The notes beneath the pieces are model-generated. The model saw only the letters and a program-made list of their open reading frames with translations, did not search any database and had not been told where the DNA came from. This document shows positions 50,658-62,637 of a stretch of 64,000 bases of DNA, one piece after another. The position numbers and the translations under genes are program-made. This stretch comes from Yamagishiella unicocca (lineage: Eukaryota > Chlorophyta > Chlorophyceae > Chlamydomonadales > Volvocaceae), in the NCBI GenBank assembly GCA_003116995.1, contig BDSL01000084.1:1-64000 (forward strand). Direction: 5' to 3'. Numbering within the stretch: the first letter of the stretch is position 1; every line of letters begins with the position of its first letter.

Positions 50658-52480
50658 GGGGCGACCAGGTGGAGGAGCCAGGCGGCTACCGGCCCGCGGG
50701 TCGCAGCTGGCCGAGGGGTCCGCGCAGGCAGCCGGGGAGGGGAAGGGTACTGGGATGCTTCGGGATGCCATGGCGCTCCATTGCGGCAGGAAGGGAGGCC
50801 GCTGCCGCAGACGGCGCCGCTGCGTGGCCCCCCGTCTCAGGGCGCCCTCGGGACAATGTCCGTACGGCAGGGGAGTGGAGGGCGCTGGCGCAGCATGGTC
50901 TCCAATTGCAGGAGGTGTGGGCGGGTTAGGGTGGGTGTGGGCGGGTTAGGGTGGGTAGGGGCGGCGAATGCAGCAGCTCGTAGCTGTCATCGGTGAACGT
51001 GTGTTGTGTCGGGTGCTTCTTTGGGGGGGTAGGAGGAGGGCGCTGCGGGGTGAGGCATGGCAGGGGCAAATGGGGACACCCTCCTGTCTCCTTGTGCTTC
51101 TGGCGGCCGCTCAAGTACGGCACGCCGTAGAGCTGCCGCACATTCGGGTCTCACCATGCCGTGAGCTTAGTGTCCTTGTGTGTGTCGTACACGTCGATGT
51201 GGCGGCAAGTATGCGTGTGCTTATAAAACGCGTTTGCATTTGTGTCACTTAATCGGTCCTTGGGAAGCCGCACCTGGCGGGCACAATCTCGTACGGGCTG
51301 TAGCGGTGGCGATGGCGGCGTCGCCAAAAGCCCCCAGTCCCCGACTGGGACGTTCATCGGTTTATTCGCCTATCACCTGCGCCTTCCTCCGTTTACCATA
51401 GAGGCCCAAGTTCTAGGCACCTCGGCTGTTGGGACGGCAGTTGGGCAGGGCCACGTTGATTTGAGGCACAAGCCCTGATGACAAGCGCAGGAGCGGCCGG
51501 CGCTGGTCCCATGTGGCGCAAATGTAACACATCGACGTCGGGCGCCCCGAGGTCCCGTTGTTGTGGGGTCCAGACCGCATGACGGCAACAATACGGCGGT
51601 CTTGCGATGGTGGGGCGGGGCGCCTGCCTTGCTCCTGTAGGCCGTTACCCTTCTGTGCTTTGGATTGGCTCGCGAGGCATCTGGGCCGGAGGCTCGGGGC
51701 GCATCTTTCCCGGTAGGGGCTCTACTTCTAGGGTACCCGTCAGCGCACTAACGACGCGAGGGGCGCAGCTGCCGGAGAGGGTGTGCGGGTAAGTGCTTGA
51801 TGCCGTCTGCTGGCTACCCTTGTATGGATATACAACACTGGGACGTCGTATTGTTATCAGAGTCAGAAAGGGACCGGGCTAATGCGGTTCGGGTGGACAA
51901 CGCATCCCACGTCGGCGGAACGAACCTGCCCTACGCAGCTTAGCAACCACCCATGTCCCGGTCGCCGTTGGGTCGGTGCGTCAGCATAATGTGCAGCTGC
52001 AGCTGAGCCGAATGTGACCATACGCTGCCGCTGTCATAATGCCGCCTATCATAATGCGCTGCTATCATCCGTCCTGGCGCGAGTGCAATGGGGTGCAGTG
52101 GGTTGGCCCCTGCTGTATTTCATCTGCGGATAGCGGGCCAGGCGTAACGGCCATTTACCAGTGATACTCGGTTTCGGCCGGACGTCACGACTAGAGCAGC
52201 CGTGCTCCCGTCCCTGCCTAAGCGGTCACGTCTAGGTTATGACCTTACACGCAGTATAAAGTCGTGTTACCTTTAATAACATAATATTTACAAATCATTG
52301 CGTGAGGCAGGGTTCATCAGAGTCCGCCGAGGGGTTAGCAGCGTAGGTGTAATGGTGCAGCCACCCCAATCACAACACTTGCTGGGCAAAATAAGGACAC
52401 CAAAGGACACCAGCGCCCACCCTACCAGCACAACTAGGATGCAGCCCCGGCTCTCTATGTGGTGAGGCCGTGTGAGGCCA
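50658..52480. other. Intergenic, no gene seen; G-rich repeat at 50905-50960
   Basis: Three imperfect units related to GTGTGGGCGGGTTAGGGTGG lie at about 50905-50960; they contain GGGTTAGGG and could form G-quadruplexes. No coding exon was supported in the remainder. A TGTAA at 51523-51527 may serve the preceding gene but is distant. Confidence 0.45.
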
Positions 52481-54235
52481 AGGACATGGGACCCTTGTCA
52501 TGTCCTGGGTTCGCCTGGGCTTGCGGACACTGTAACATCTTGTTGTGAAAAGCGAGTCTATCCCAGGAGCGCCAGTGGGAATAGCGCGATTCCGCAATAC
52601 ATCGCAATATCAATTCCATGTTTTCGGCATTTTCATCGCTTGTTTAGCAAGTTATGATCGCAGGTGGGTGATGCCGTGCCGTGGGCCGCCGTGGGCCGCC
52701 GGGGGATCTGTTCCCCGCCAGTCGGTCCAGGCCGGCTGTTCCTGCCAGGTCCCGCCGTTTTCCCGGCTGTGGGCTGGGTTATTATTTTCTGTCGAGGCCA
52801 GGCCCTCTCGGGCGCGGCGGGATCTCCTGTTTTCCCGTGTGCTTTTGGGGGCGTCTGCTGGCTGCTAGCGCTGGCTTGTCAGCTCGTTTCCGTTTCAGCG
52901 CAATTCCTTAACCTGTGTACCCAGGAACGCGCAGCCAATCTCAAGTACCCAAACATCGTTATCCAACCATTTCACACCAGCTTTCGGCGTGCCGCCGTCC
53001 CTGGCGTCCTACCTCCCCGACAATCTCTTTGGGTTACAACTTCTTTACGCACGCAATGTGTGGGTTGCATTTATTGCGCGTGTGGCGCTGCGGCCGTCCG
53101 TGTTCCACGTCGTGCCAAGTATGTTTGCGACGCCTTCCCTGAGTACATCCCTTCCTTGGCTCCTGGAGCGAATCCTGGCAATAGGACGTGGCAATATTGC
53201 GCCCTACGTGATACGGTTGTCATTGCTACTAACTGGCGGTTTCGGCCGAGCATAACCATACCAGTATATTACTATCCTCAAAGAGAGTTGCCATTACGGG
53301 CGATGACATTTGCCTGAACAGCAAGACAAAAGCTCTGTGAAGGCCTAATGTTCCGTCCAACACATCTTTGGACCGGGCTTTTTTACCATCCTTCCGAAGA
53401 ATCGCGACAGAAAAAAGATATCAAGTGAATACATAGTATTTCAAAACATATTGTCGGCATGCAATTGTAACTTGCAATGTCCCAGTAATTCTCGTCAACT
53501 ACCGCTATTCGGCACTCGATTCATTAACACTTTTTGCTGCCCGAACTTCATGCAGGGTATTAATGCAGACCCGATACTGAAAATCACCTTGAAGCTCAGG
53601 TGTTGATGCACCTGCTTTCCACTAGTAGTTCCGTAAATATTCGTACCTGAATACAAACGAAAATGAAACACAAGCTTTATTTTTGGATCCCTGAAACGAC
53701 GCTTGAATTTCTGTTTAGTTACAGTGTCCCCAAGCCCGGGCGATCCTAGGACAAGAACAAGTGCCCATGTCCGTGGCCTCACCACGTGAGAGCTGGCGCT
53801 GGACAGGGCTGAACCCAGGAAACGCCCCCGAAGGCACAGGGACACCAGGACACTCCGCCTCGCCCAAAGGGGCGGGGCTCAACAAAAAAACACAACCCAG
53901 GCACCCCAAGGTCCGCTGCAGGGAAAACAGTGGGACCAGACAGCCTGGATCGACGGGCCGGGGACCGGCCCAAGCAAGGCACCACCCAAACCCTAAACGC
54001 CCAAACTAATAATAGAGTTACAGTGTCCCCAAGCCCGGGCGAACCCAGGACAAGAAGAGGGGCCCATGCCGGGCTGAAAGGCCGGCCAGGAAAGGGAACT
54101 TCAGCACAACGGGCAGCCATGCCAGACCAAGGCCGACAGGAACGGACGCGTCCTGACTGGCTTATTCATTAGGGGTCATACCGGTAGTTCCTAAAGCCGG
54201 GGCCAACCAAGGACACGAAGGGGGGGTCCTTGGCG
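52481..54235. mobile_element. Cluster of transposon-like repeat ends and fragments
   Basis: Four copies of one terminal-type motif occur. GTTACAGTGTCC plus a CAAGCCCGGGCGAACCCAGGACA-like segment is seen inverted at 52501-52536, direct at 53718-53754 and 54017-54052, and degenerate at about 54183-54215. The sequence inside 52670-52900 is the reverse complement of the repeat at 480-600, with an exact 28-base match. No transposase domain is recognised, so this is a non-autonomous or decayed element family, apparently with nested or tandem insertions. Confidence 0.55.
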
Positions 54236-54785
54236 TCGTTATTGATGGCGTTCCGTCAGGTTCCGTCAGGATTGCGCTGATGTAATTCGTTGTCACAGGG
54301 TGTCACGATGGTTGTGCACGTGGTCGATGATCTATGAGGGTCCATGGGACTTCTGATGCTTCGGTGCAATATCGTGGGCTTGAATGTGCAAATCCATGTC
54401 AATCGTAGTAAATGAATAGTGTGTGACAACTGGTATACGGGTAGGCTTTGAGTTGCTCGTCCATGCGCTCACTTGTCGCATCATGGTATGCATTAATTCA
54501 GCAGTGACAATATCACAGTTTTGTTTCCGGCTTTGGACTGGTTGCGTAGCTGGGTCTAAAGTTACACCGTTAGCCGGTTTCAACGTATCTGGACCGCACG
54601 TCCTGCATACGGATCCGTTTCGTGCGATGTGCAGAAAAACGCCACCAACGTCTTAATAACGAGATGATGAGATCTTACAGCGTCCAGCAACCTGTATAAC
54701 AAATTTACATGCCCTTGCGTAGCACATATCCGTGCGCTCCATCGTGCGCAGATAGCTTGTCTCTCAGCTAGCTGAAGTAGACGCT
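54236..54785. promoter_or_regulatory. Upstream region of the flavin-monooxygenase-like gene
   Basis: Between the repeat cluster and the gene's first ATG; more AT-rich than the gene. No element recognised; a missing upstream coding exon cannot be excluded. Confidence 0.3.
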
Positions 54786-57700
54786 ATGGATATATGTGGA
54801 CGCATGCCTATCGTGCTGATTGCCACTGAGGTCTGCACCCCTCGCAACCAGGCATATGAAGTTTCCGTTGCCGACCCCGAAGACGTCTCTGGAGTAGTTG
54901 CAGCTCTTCGGGAGGCTGGCTTCAACGCCATACTTGTATATGCAGCCCTTGCGCCTCCATCGAATGGTGACGCAGGCGAGTCGCAGCTTGTCGACTGCCG
55001 ATGCGCCAGTCGTCGCGTGGAGCTCACACAGTTACGTCGGCTGGGTTTCTTTGATCGTAGCAATATCTTCACGGTTAAAAGTGGATGATGTCACATATCG
55101 CGTGCCATGCGGGCTGCAGGAGGTAGGTCCTGCGAGGTTCGCCGTCGGGCTTGCTTACCGGATAGGCATCGACCAGCCGATGCTATGCAGTTAGAGGCGC
55201 CGCAAGCTCAACATACAGCCCCAAACGATAACCTGAAGCTCGTTGCGTTAAGCCTTGCAACTTGTGTTCATGAGCAAGACGATCCGGAAGCGCGTCAGCG
55301 TTTGTGGCGAGCAACACTGGAAGACGAATCCGGCGGCCAACTCGTCGTTGCCGTCAACTTCGTTGTCTCGTGCCTCAATTCCAGGGCCGCAACGGAGGAG
55401 GTAAGGGGCACGGCAACTGCATGTGCCTGCGTTTAGGTTACTGGGCTGTAGGGTGAAGTGCGATGACCATTTAACTGGGACCCTCCTACCGAGCAAGGTA
55501 CCATCGTAGACGCGCGTCAGAGACACATGTCACGTCCTCACTGGCAGCCCTTTGGAATGGCTGGCCTCCGTTGGGGTACGCCCCCGTACTCCGCCCTCCC
55601 ACGCCCTCCCACGCCCTCCCTCGCCCTCCCCCCGCCTCGCCTCCCTCGCAGGGGCCTCTGCACTACCAATCCGTCACCGCCGACGCTGTTCGCGGCAAGC
55701 ACGTCGTCGTGATTGGTGATGGTGCGTCCGTGTCCTCTTGTGCAGCGCAGGGGCTGAGGGCAGGCCCGGCCTGGCCGATACACCAGGCGCCGCTCACCGA
55801 TCACCGATCACCGCCCTGCCCGCGAATGTCATTATCGTTTCCGCCCTCGAGAGCCATCTGTAACCCGGCCTCGGTCCCTGCCGCTGTCCGACCCACTCGA
55901 CAGGCTCAGACGCCTTGGACACGGCCTCCGCGATTGCACTGCTGAACGGCGGCCGGGGGGTGCAGCTGGTGGCGGCGGATCAGGTAGGGGCGGGCCAAGG
56001 GGCTTCCGCACTAGGAAGGCCCGAGGTGTTGTTCCTCAACATGACACAACACCCCCTCGGCGGCCCGAACAATGGCCGGTTGAAGCGGTGGAAGCAGGGC
56101 TCGATGTCAGGACTTCACACCCGGCCAAGTACCAGCCCGTCAAGCTCCATCGTGCCCGTATCACCACCGTCCGCTTGCAGCTCGATAACCCGGATAACCA
56201 CACCCCGCAGGAGCGGTGCCCCGCTGGTGCCCTGCCGTCAGCCTCCGCCACCATAGTCTCCGGCGCTGCTCTGCTGGACGACGCCCGGCGCCGCGCCCTG
56301 CGGGCGGCACTGCAGCCGCACTACACCGTGTCACCTCCAGGTGCGGTGGGGCGGGCACTGCGCGCCGCCACCAAGAGCCACTTCTGGGCCTACGTCAAGG
56401 GCAAGGCGGTGCGAGCGGTCAGGCGAGTGAGCAGCCTCGAGGAGTCCGTCCTGGCGCCAAGGGCGGCGGCAGACGCGCAGCCAACCCCGCGCTACTCCAC
56501 CGTCCCCAGCGCCCGCCTGCAGTCCTCCAGTCCCTCGCCCTCACCATCTGACCCTGCCGTGGTGGTGTGGGCGCCTAGCCCCAGCGACCCACGGGTCATG
56601 CCATTCCTGGACCGCGAGCTGCGTGGGAAGCTGCTCGCTGGGCCGGGGCCGGGAGGGGAGGCCGCAGGCGAGTGTTGGGAGTCTTCGCTGGTGCTGTACC
56701 GCGGTATGGTTCATCCGGAGGCTCCGGGGCTGGTGCTGCTGGGGCACCAGGTAAGCAGGGGCTGGACGAGCAGGGGCGGGCTGGCAAGCTCGGGTTTGAA
56801 CCAGGGTCCTTTGTGTGGCGCGGTGGCTCTTTCGCACGCGATGTTTCCCTGCCTCCGGCCGCCTCTCACCGCTCTCCCGGCCGCCCCCCCCCACTGCTTG
56901 GCCCTCTCTCCCGCCACCACCTGCCAGTCGCACGCCTCCACCAGCCCCCTGCTGGCCCAGCTCCAGAGCCGCTGGCTGGTGGCGCACCTATCGAACCGAC
57001 TGGTGCTGCCGCCTGCAGCCGCCATGCATGCAGACATCCGCAGCCAGAGGGCCTGGCGCGCCGCGGCGCTGGTGTCACCGCTCATGTCGACCCGTGGGTC
57101 GCTGGCCGGGACCCAGGAGCGCCACTACATGCAGCAGCTGCTGGCCGACCTCGAAGGGGTGGAGGAGCTGGGGCGGGAGGCGAACCTGAATGCCAAAGTG
57201 CGTGTGCAGGTAGCTGTGCAGTACTTTCCCTGACAGCTGCACAACCAGGACAGACGAATGCACACCAAGCAACCAGGCAACGAGTCGCGGCCGCTTTGTT
57301 CCGATACTCCACTTTGGGTGAAAACCACTTTTGCCCTTGTGATCTTGCCGTACACTGTCCGCAGGTGAAAACAGGTTTGAGGTCCGGCGGCCGCGCTTCC
57401 AGCCGCCGCCGTCTGGGTGGATCCAGCGGTCGCGACGCTGCCAGGTTCGTGCCGTCGGAGGTGTCGCCGTATACGACATCGCTCGGCCGCACCAACGACC
57501 ATACCACCTCCGGCACCGGGCAGCCTGCCGGCCGGCTCGCCAACACGCGGAGTCTGCCGGCAGTCCTGCTTAGGAAAGCCCTGTTTGGCGAGTCAAGCAG
57601 GGCCGAAGCCGACCCCCCGGGTTCCACGTTGTTCGTCGCCGACCCTAGCCCCCAGCCGCCGCTGGGGTGCCCTAGGCTGCATGAAACGGCCACTGGGGCT

Positions 57701-60700
57701 GCGGGTCCGCCGATCCCCGTTGAGGCCACCACTGAGTGTGCCCACAGCGATGTGGCGAACGCCAGCGGCGCCGGCGGCACGCACTCGTCGTCCGTCGCCC
57801 CCGAGCTGCCCGATGGCAGCCTCCACAAGCTCATCTGCGACCTCGCCGCCATCAGAGGCGCCAGAGGCGGCCAGGAGGGGCCCGGCGAGGGGGGGCCGAG
57901 AGCGGCGTGCGCAGGTCCCGCCAACGAGGCGGGTGAGGCAGCCCTCACAGGCCTGTCCGCCGCCGAGGCGGGGGCACGTTCAGCTCATGACGCACGCGGC
58001 TCCGCGCCAGCCGACCCCCAGGCGCCGGACGTGCCCAAGGGTTGGTCCCGCAGGCAGTACGGCGGTGAGATGCTGCCCATCGTACGAGAGGCGGGCGAGA
58101 GCGGCAGCGCCGGCCCGCACATGGGGGAGCTGGGCAGCAGGGACTGCAGCGGAATCCACACCAACGGCAGCGCCGGTCCTGTCGTACCGCCGTCGTCGTC
58201 ACAGCTGCTGGCGGAAGTGTACGACCGCGGCGACCCGGGTTGGAGGCCGCTTGCGCCACGTCCGAGCGAGGACTCCTCCCTGCCGCAGGACCCCATTTGC
58301 AACAGCGCGCCGCTGCCAGCACTTATGGCCTGCCGCCCGCGTCCCGCCACGGCAACGGGCGCGGAGGTGGCGACGGCGCCCTGGGTGGTCGCCGCCAGGT
58401 CGCCCGTGGCGGCAGCAGCAGACGGCGCCGCCACCACGGGCTTCCAGGCGTCGCATCTCCACCCACGTGCCCGCACCAGCGCCGGCGTGATGCGGCAGCA
58501 GCTGCAGCGGGGTGCGAGCTCGGATGCGGCCACCTGGTGGGAGTTCTCCTCCGGCTGCCGTAACGCCCTGGCTACAGTCACCTCCAGTCCCTCGCCCGCC
58601 TTCATCGACTTCTACCCGACCTCCCCCTCCGCCTGGGACGGCGGCGTGCTGTCGACGGTCCAGCCGCACGCGCTGGCAGCTGCCAAGACGGCCTCCGGTG
58701 GCGGCGGCGGCGCGTGCGGGGCCCCGGTCTGCTTCATCGACGGAGCAGGCGGCGGCGGCGCTGTTGGCGTCATGGCCTCGCAGATCGCCGCCCTTCGTGC
58801 CCACCTGCTCAACCCCGCAGCCCACCCCTTCCCCGACATCCTGGACGCACACAGTGTCGGCCCCTGCTCACCCACATGTGTCAGCCCGCCGGTCCCAGCA
58901 GCCGACGGCCGCGCCTCCGCTCCCAGTAGCCGCCGCAACCCGCTCATGCAGGCCTCCTCCTCCGCCCGCCAGCTGGGCTTCTCGCGGATAGCTGCGCTGG
59001 CGGCCACCCTAGGGCTCAAGACCCGCGGGTCGCAGCAGCCCGCCTCGCCTGCCGGCTTGGGCTCGGGACCGCTCTCACCGCCTGCGCCTGCCCCTGCCCC
59101 TGTCCACCGCTCGCTGGCGCTGATGTGCGCCGCAGATGTCGGGAGCCCTTTCGCGGCTGCCCAGGGGGGCTTACGGCCCGGGGCAGTACGCGCGCCGCTG
59201 AGCAGCGGCATGGGTGCTGGCCAGGACCAGCGGGGTATGCTGCGCCGCTGCGTCACCCAGGGAGCAATGCAAGTCAGCAGCGGCGGCGGCTGTGGCGGCA
59301 GCGGTGGCGAGGCAGGCTTCCAGGCAGAAGCCTTGAGCAGCGGTGGCACGTCGTCTGCTCCCATGGACTTCCTGTACCAGGGGCCGCCACCGGCTGCCGC
59401 CGCCGACGGCACCAGCAACCCGCTCCGCCGCGCCCTCACATACAGCAACTCGGGGGAAGGCGGCGTGGGCGCAGCTGGCGGTCGCGCCGTCACCGGCCGT
59501 ACATCAATGAGCCGCATGGCGCGCGTCTCGTCAACAACCGACCTTCCGTACGTCGTACTACCGGCCTCTACCTTGCCCTCCGCGTCCTCCGAAGCGGTGC
59601 TGTGTGACACCAGCGCCGCCGGGCAGGCGCTGGTCTCACGCACAATGCCCTTTGACGAGGCCGTCCTGCAGCAGTGGCAGGCGACTTACGGGGCGAGCTG
59701 CGCCAACCGGCCGACACCCGAAGTGTTGCCCGGTGTCGCCGCCGCCGCCTCGGCGGTGGCGGCGCCACCGCGGCCATCTTCCCGACGTGGTGCGACGCGG
59801 AGCGTGTCTCTGGAGGTCTTCAAGCGCACCATCACCACCACGGTGGAGCCACCGGTCCCCGAGGACGCTCCCGTGCTGTTCGACGCGCCCAAGTCCAGGC
59901 TGGATCCCGAGCCGGATCCCAGTGCACGACACGGATCCAATTCGCCCAGACCGTGCAAGTCCCTCAGCTCCCTTGGCTCCGAAATGCCGAGCACACCGGT
60001 GAAGGCAGATCCACAGCCGGACAGGCGCGGTTGGTGCGTCAGCCCGGGCGAGGTCAGCAGCAGTGAGCGCCTCAGCAGCAACGCCAGCGGGGTTGGGTCG
60101 AGCACGTATTGCTCTCGTCGCGGGATCTCGATGGGACAAAACACCGCCGCCGGCGGAGGCGGTTTGGTGAGCGGTCTGGAAGCGTGCGGCGAAATGGAGC
60201 AGTTGGCGGGCATGTCGTACCCGGGGACGGCAGCCAACGGCAGCGGCAATCTCCCGCCGGTAGTGACGAGTCAGGTTTCGGGGGAACACGTGAAGGGCTT
60301 CTTCGACCGGGCGGCAGATGCGGCCGCAGTGCCGTACAGCTACGCTTCGCCGTCCAAGTCTGTACGAAGCCTAATGGTTGCGGCCTTTGATGCCAACGAT
60401 GACAGTCGCACCAGCTGCGCCAGCCGCGTCGGACACCATTCATCAGTGGCGGCGGTGGCAGTGGGCGTCTACGCGGCAGTCGCTGTGCCGTACGCCAGTG
60501 TCGATGCAGGCGCCGGCGGCCCCTGTAGCACGGTCACGATGAAGCTTCTGGCGGAAGGCCCGGCGGTGGTGGAGCCTCGCTGTAGCGCTGGGTGCGTGGG
60601 CGGGTGCGTGAGAGCTGCGCGTTGCGTGCTGCATGTTGCCTGTGGCATGCTGCATGTTGCCTGCTGCATGTTGCGTGCTGCATGTTGCATGCTGCATGTT

Positions 60701-61551
60701 GCGTGCTGCATGTTGCGTGCTGCATGTTGCGTGCTGCATGTTGCGTGCTGCATGTTGCGTGCTGCATGTTGCGTGCTGCATGTTGCGTGCTGCATGTTGC
60801 GTGCTGCATGTTGCGTGCTGCATGTTGCGTGCTGCATGTTGCGTGCTGCATGTTGCCCAAGCAGCTAACCCTGGGGCACGTGTGAACAGCATTGGAGGCC
60901 GACCTCCCCTCTGCTCCCGCCCCCTTCAGGCTTGAGGCAATGGAGGACATGTTGTACAACAGCAGCAGGTTGAACACCACAAACGCCGTCGGCATTGACC
61001 CGCGGGTCACAACGGGCACGGAGTGCAACTCTGGACAAACCGACCGCTTTCCAGCTGAGGCAACCCCAGACTTGCACGATGCAGGACGAGAGGTGCCTCA
61101 CGCTCAGGGCCGGGATCCTTATAGCTCGCGGAGTCTGCCGCTGACCCCGGCGCAGCTGGTGGAGGCGGAGGCGGAGGCCAGGGCGGAGGCGATGGCGCTA
61201 CCCGACCACCGCAGCCCCGCCTGGATGGTGCGGCGTATCAGTGAGGCCAAGCAGGAGCGCTTGGTCAGCGAGGTGAGCGCGGAGGGCGTGTCGGGGGACA
61301 CAATGTAGAGTGCTTAGCTGGGGAGGGGCAGCAGGTAAGGAGCGGCGAGGCTGTCACGCGCGGGGGTTGTGGCGGCCTGCTGCGCCGACCCGGCCTGTGT
61401 GTGTCGTACGTGCCATCCAGCTCTGGCTGAGTACCGGTACGTACCCCCTCGATCCCCTCCATCCCTACCTCCTCTCCTCCCGCCGCCACGTCGCCCCTTG
61501 CAGGTGAGCTCCTGGCTGCGGGAGGCGCTGCAGCAGCACCGCGAGGAGTAG
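54786..61551 (+). CDS. Flavin-monooxygenase-like oxidoreductase with long disordered C-terminus
   Basis: Exons: about 54786-55075 (3' limit uncertain), 55191-55400, 55652-55721, 55904-55983, 56181-56750, 56928-57209, 57365-60591, 60930-61272 and 61504-61551. Exons 2-9 sum to 4830 nt in frame, giving about 1,700 residues in all. The flavin monooxygenase/CzcO character rests on two regions. One is the NADPH Rossmann motif VVVIGDGSDALDTA, preceded by a strand-rich segment. The other is the later LYRGMVHPEAPGLVLLGHQ followed by SRWLVAHLSNRLVLP and a Tyr-containing end (HYMQQLLADLEG). The expected N-terminal FAD fingerprint is not visible; the aligned stretch is VADPEDVSGVVAALREAGFN, without GxGxxG. 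Exon 7 codes 1,075 residues of Ser/Ala/Gly/Pro-rich sequence. The final exons form an Ala/Glu-rich helix (VEAEAEARAEAMALP). A donor choice at 57194 or 57210 is open. Catalytic activity is doubtful if the FAD site is truly lost. Confidence 0.65.
60617..60855. repeat. 14-bp minisatellite in an intron of the flavin-monooxygenase-like gene
   Basis: About 17 tandem copies of the 14-base unit GCTGCATGTTGCGT, nearly perfect after the first four. It lies between a GTGCGT donor at 60592 and the acceptor at 60929. Because 14 is not a multiple of three and the unit has no stop in any frame, it makes long Cys/Ala- and His/Gln-rich frames on both strands; these are artefacts. Confidence 0.9.
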
Positions 61552-62406
61552 CGAGGCGGCAGCGGGCGCCCCTCACCCCGGGTGTTGGTGCGGCACGAGG
61601 GCGCCGTGTGGGGCTGGCCCGTCCGGCCGCGATGAGTGACAGCGACATCAGCGACCTGTTACGCAGCAGACTGGACTGCGGCAGCTAGATAGCAAGCCAG
61701 CGTGCCGTAGCACGGGTTAGCTAGCTAGACCTCAGCTCTGAGTTACGAGGGCATCATGCAGGCGGCTCCTCCCTCCCCATCCACACGCCTGCCCGGGCGA
61801 GGTGAAGCGCACGTACACGGGACGGCGATGTAGTGGCGGCGGTGGCAGCATTAGCCGCGGCATAACGTTGCTCATACGGCTATGGCATTGTCGTCAACAA
61901 CATGAGCCAGAGGGGGGCTGCGGGAATGGACGGCAAGACGTTTTTGTGGTGGGGTTGGAGAAGCTGTTGGTGGCTGTGGGACTTGGGTGCGGGGTCGTCG
62001 CTGTGGGACCTGGGGACGTGTCGGGAATTACGGTTGTTGGCCTCTGATGCCTTGAGGGCTGAGGTGCGGTTATCGTACTTGCGGCGTTGTCGGTTGTGAG
62101 ACAACGGTAGCAGGTCACGTCGCGTTATGGCCTTTTTTGCAGCTTCCAAAACTCCAGCTGCTCGCCAACAGAGGAGGTTGCTCGGGGTGCGCATAACTCG
62201 CGTCGGAAAGCACAACATGGTTCTTACCATCATCGAGGGCACGAACTGGATCCGAACTGGATCCACTGCGGGCGTTCGCACGCTGTACACCTACACGCAC
62301 CTACTCAGCTGCGGCGAAGGTGTTGAAGCGTCGACGCGACTACCGCACTATTTAATTTAATTAAATTAATGGCCCGACGCACGATAAGCATTGATGCTGG
62401 CTTCGT
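61552..62406. other. Intergenic, nothing assigned
   Basis: 3' flank of the flavin-monooxygenase-like gene. It includes an AT-only palindromic run at about 62350-62371 (TTTAATTTAATTAAATTAA). Frames here have no splice support. Confidence 0.4.
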
Positions 62407-62637
62407 TTACTCCTTACAGTGGCTGCTGTGGCCGCCGCTTGAAGGTGCTTGTGCGCTCGCAGCGCCATAATTAGAGAGCCCGATGGCCTGCATAGGCTGC
62501 CCTAAGTTTTGGTTCACGTAGGCCACCTTCTTCCTAGAGGCCGGGCTGTGCTCGGGGGCTGTCCGATGTGTGCTTTCCATGCCGCTGGTGAGCCGGGGCC
62601 TGCGGGGGCCCGCGGGGGCGTTTTCGCTCTTGGCCAT
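62407..62637 (-). CDS. Possible 76-residue protein or terminal exon
   Basis: ATG at 62637 to TAA at 62407. The frame starts MAKSENAPAGPRRPRLTSG and continues with SRKKVAYVNQNLGQPMQAIG and a Ser/Gly/His tail. Codon choice is GC-rich at third positions, like real genes in this window. There is no recognised domain and no supporting neighbour exon. It may be a basic, disordered small protein. Confidence 0.35.
   Translation of the reverse strand: MAKSENAPAGPRRPRLTSGMESTHRTAPEHSPASRKKVAYVNQNLGQPMQAIGLSNYGAASAQAPSSGGHSSHCKE

Noticed and set aside
56672..57364. N-terminal part of the 1,398-residue plus-strand frame
   Set aside because: The conserved flavin-monooxygenase-like segments here are in a different frame with clear splice sites; only the part from 57365 to 60591 is used as an exon.
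60617..60855. CRISPR-like array
   Set aside because: The units are directly adjacent, with no unique spacers, and the setting is a eukaryotic intron.
60443..61028. Minus-strand His/Gln/Ala-rich frames over the minisatellite
   Set aside because: The 14-bp unit has no stop in any frame, so these frames are forced by the repeat. No start context, splice support or family similarity exists.
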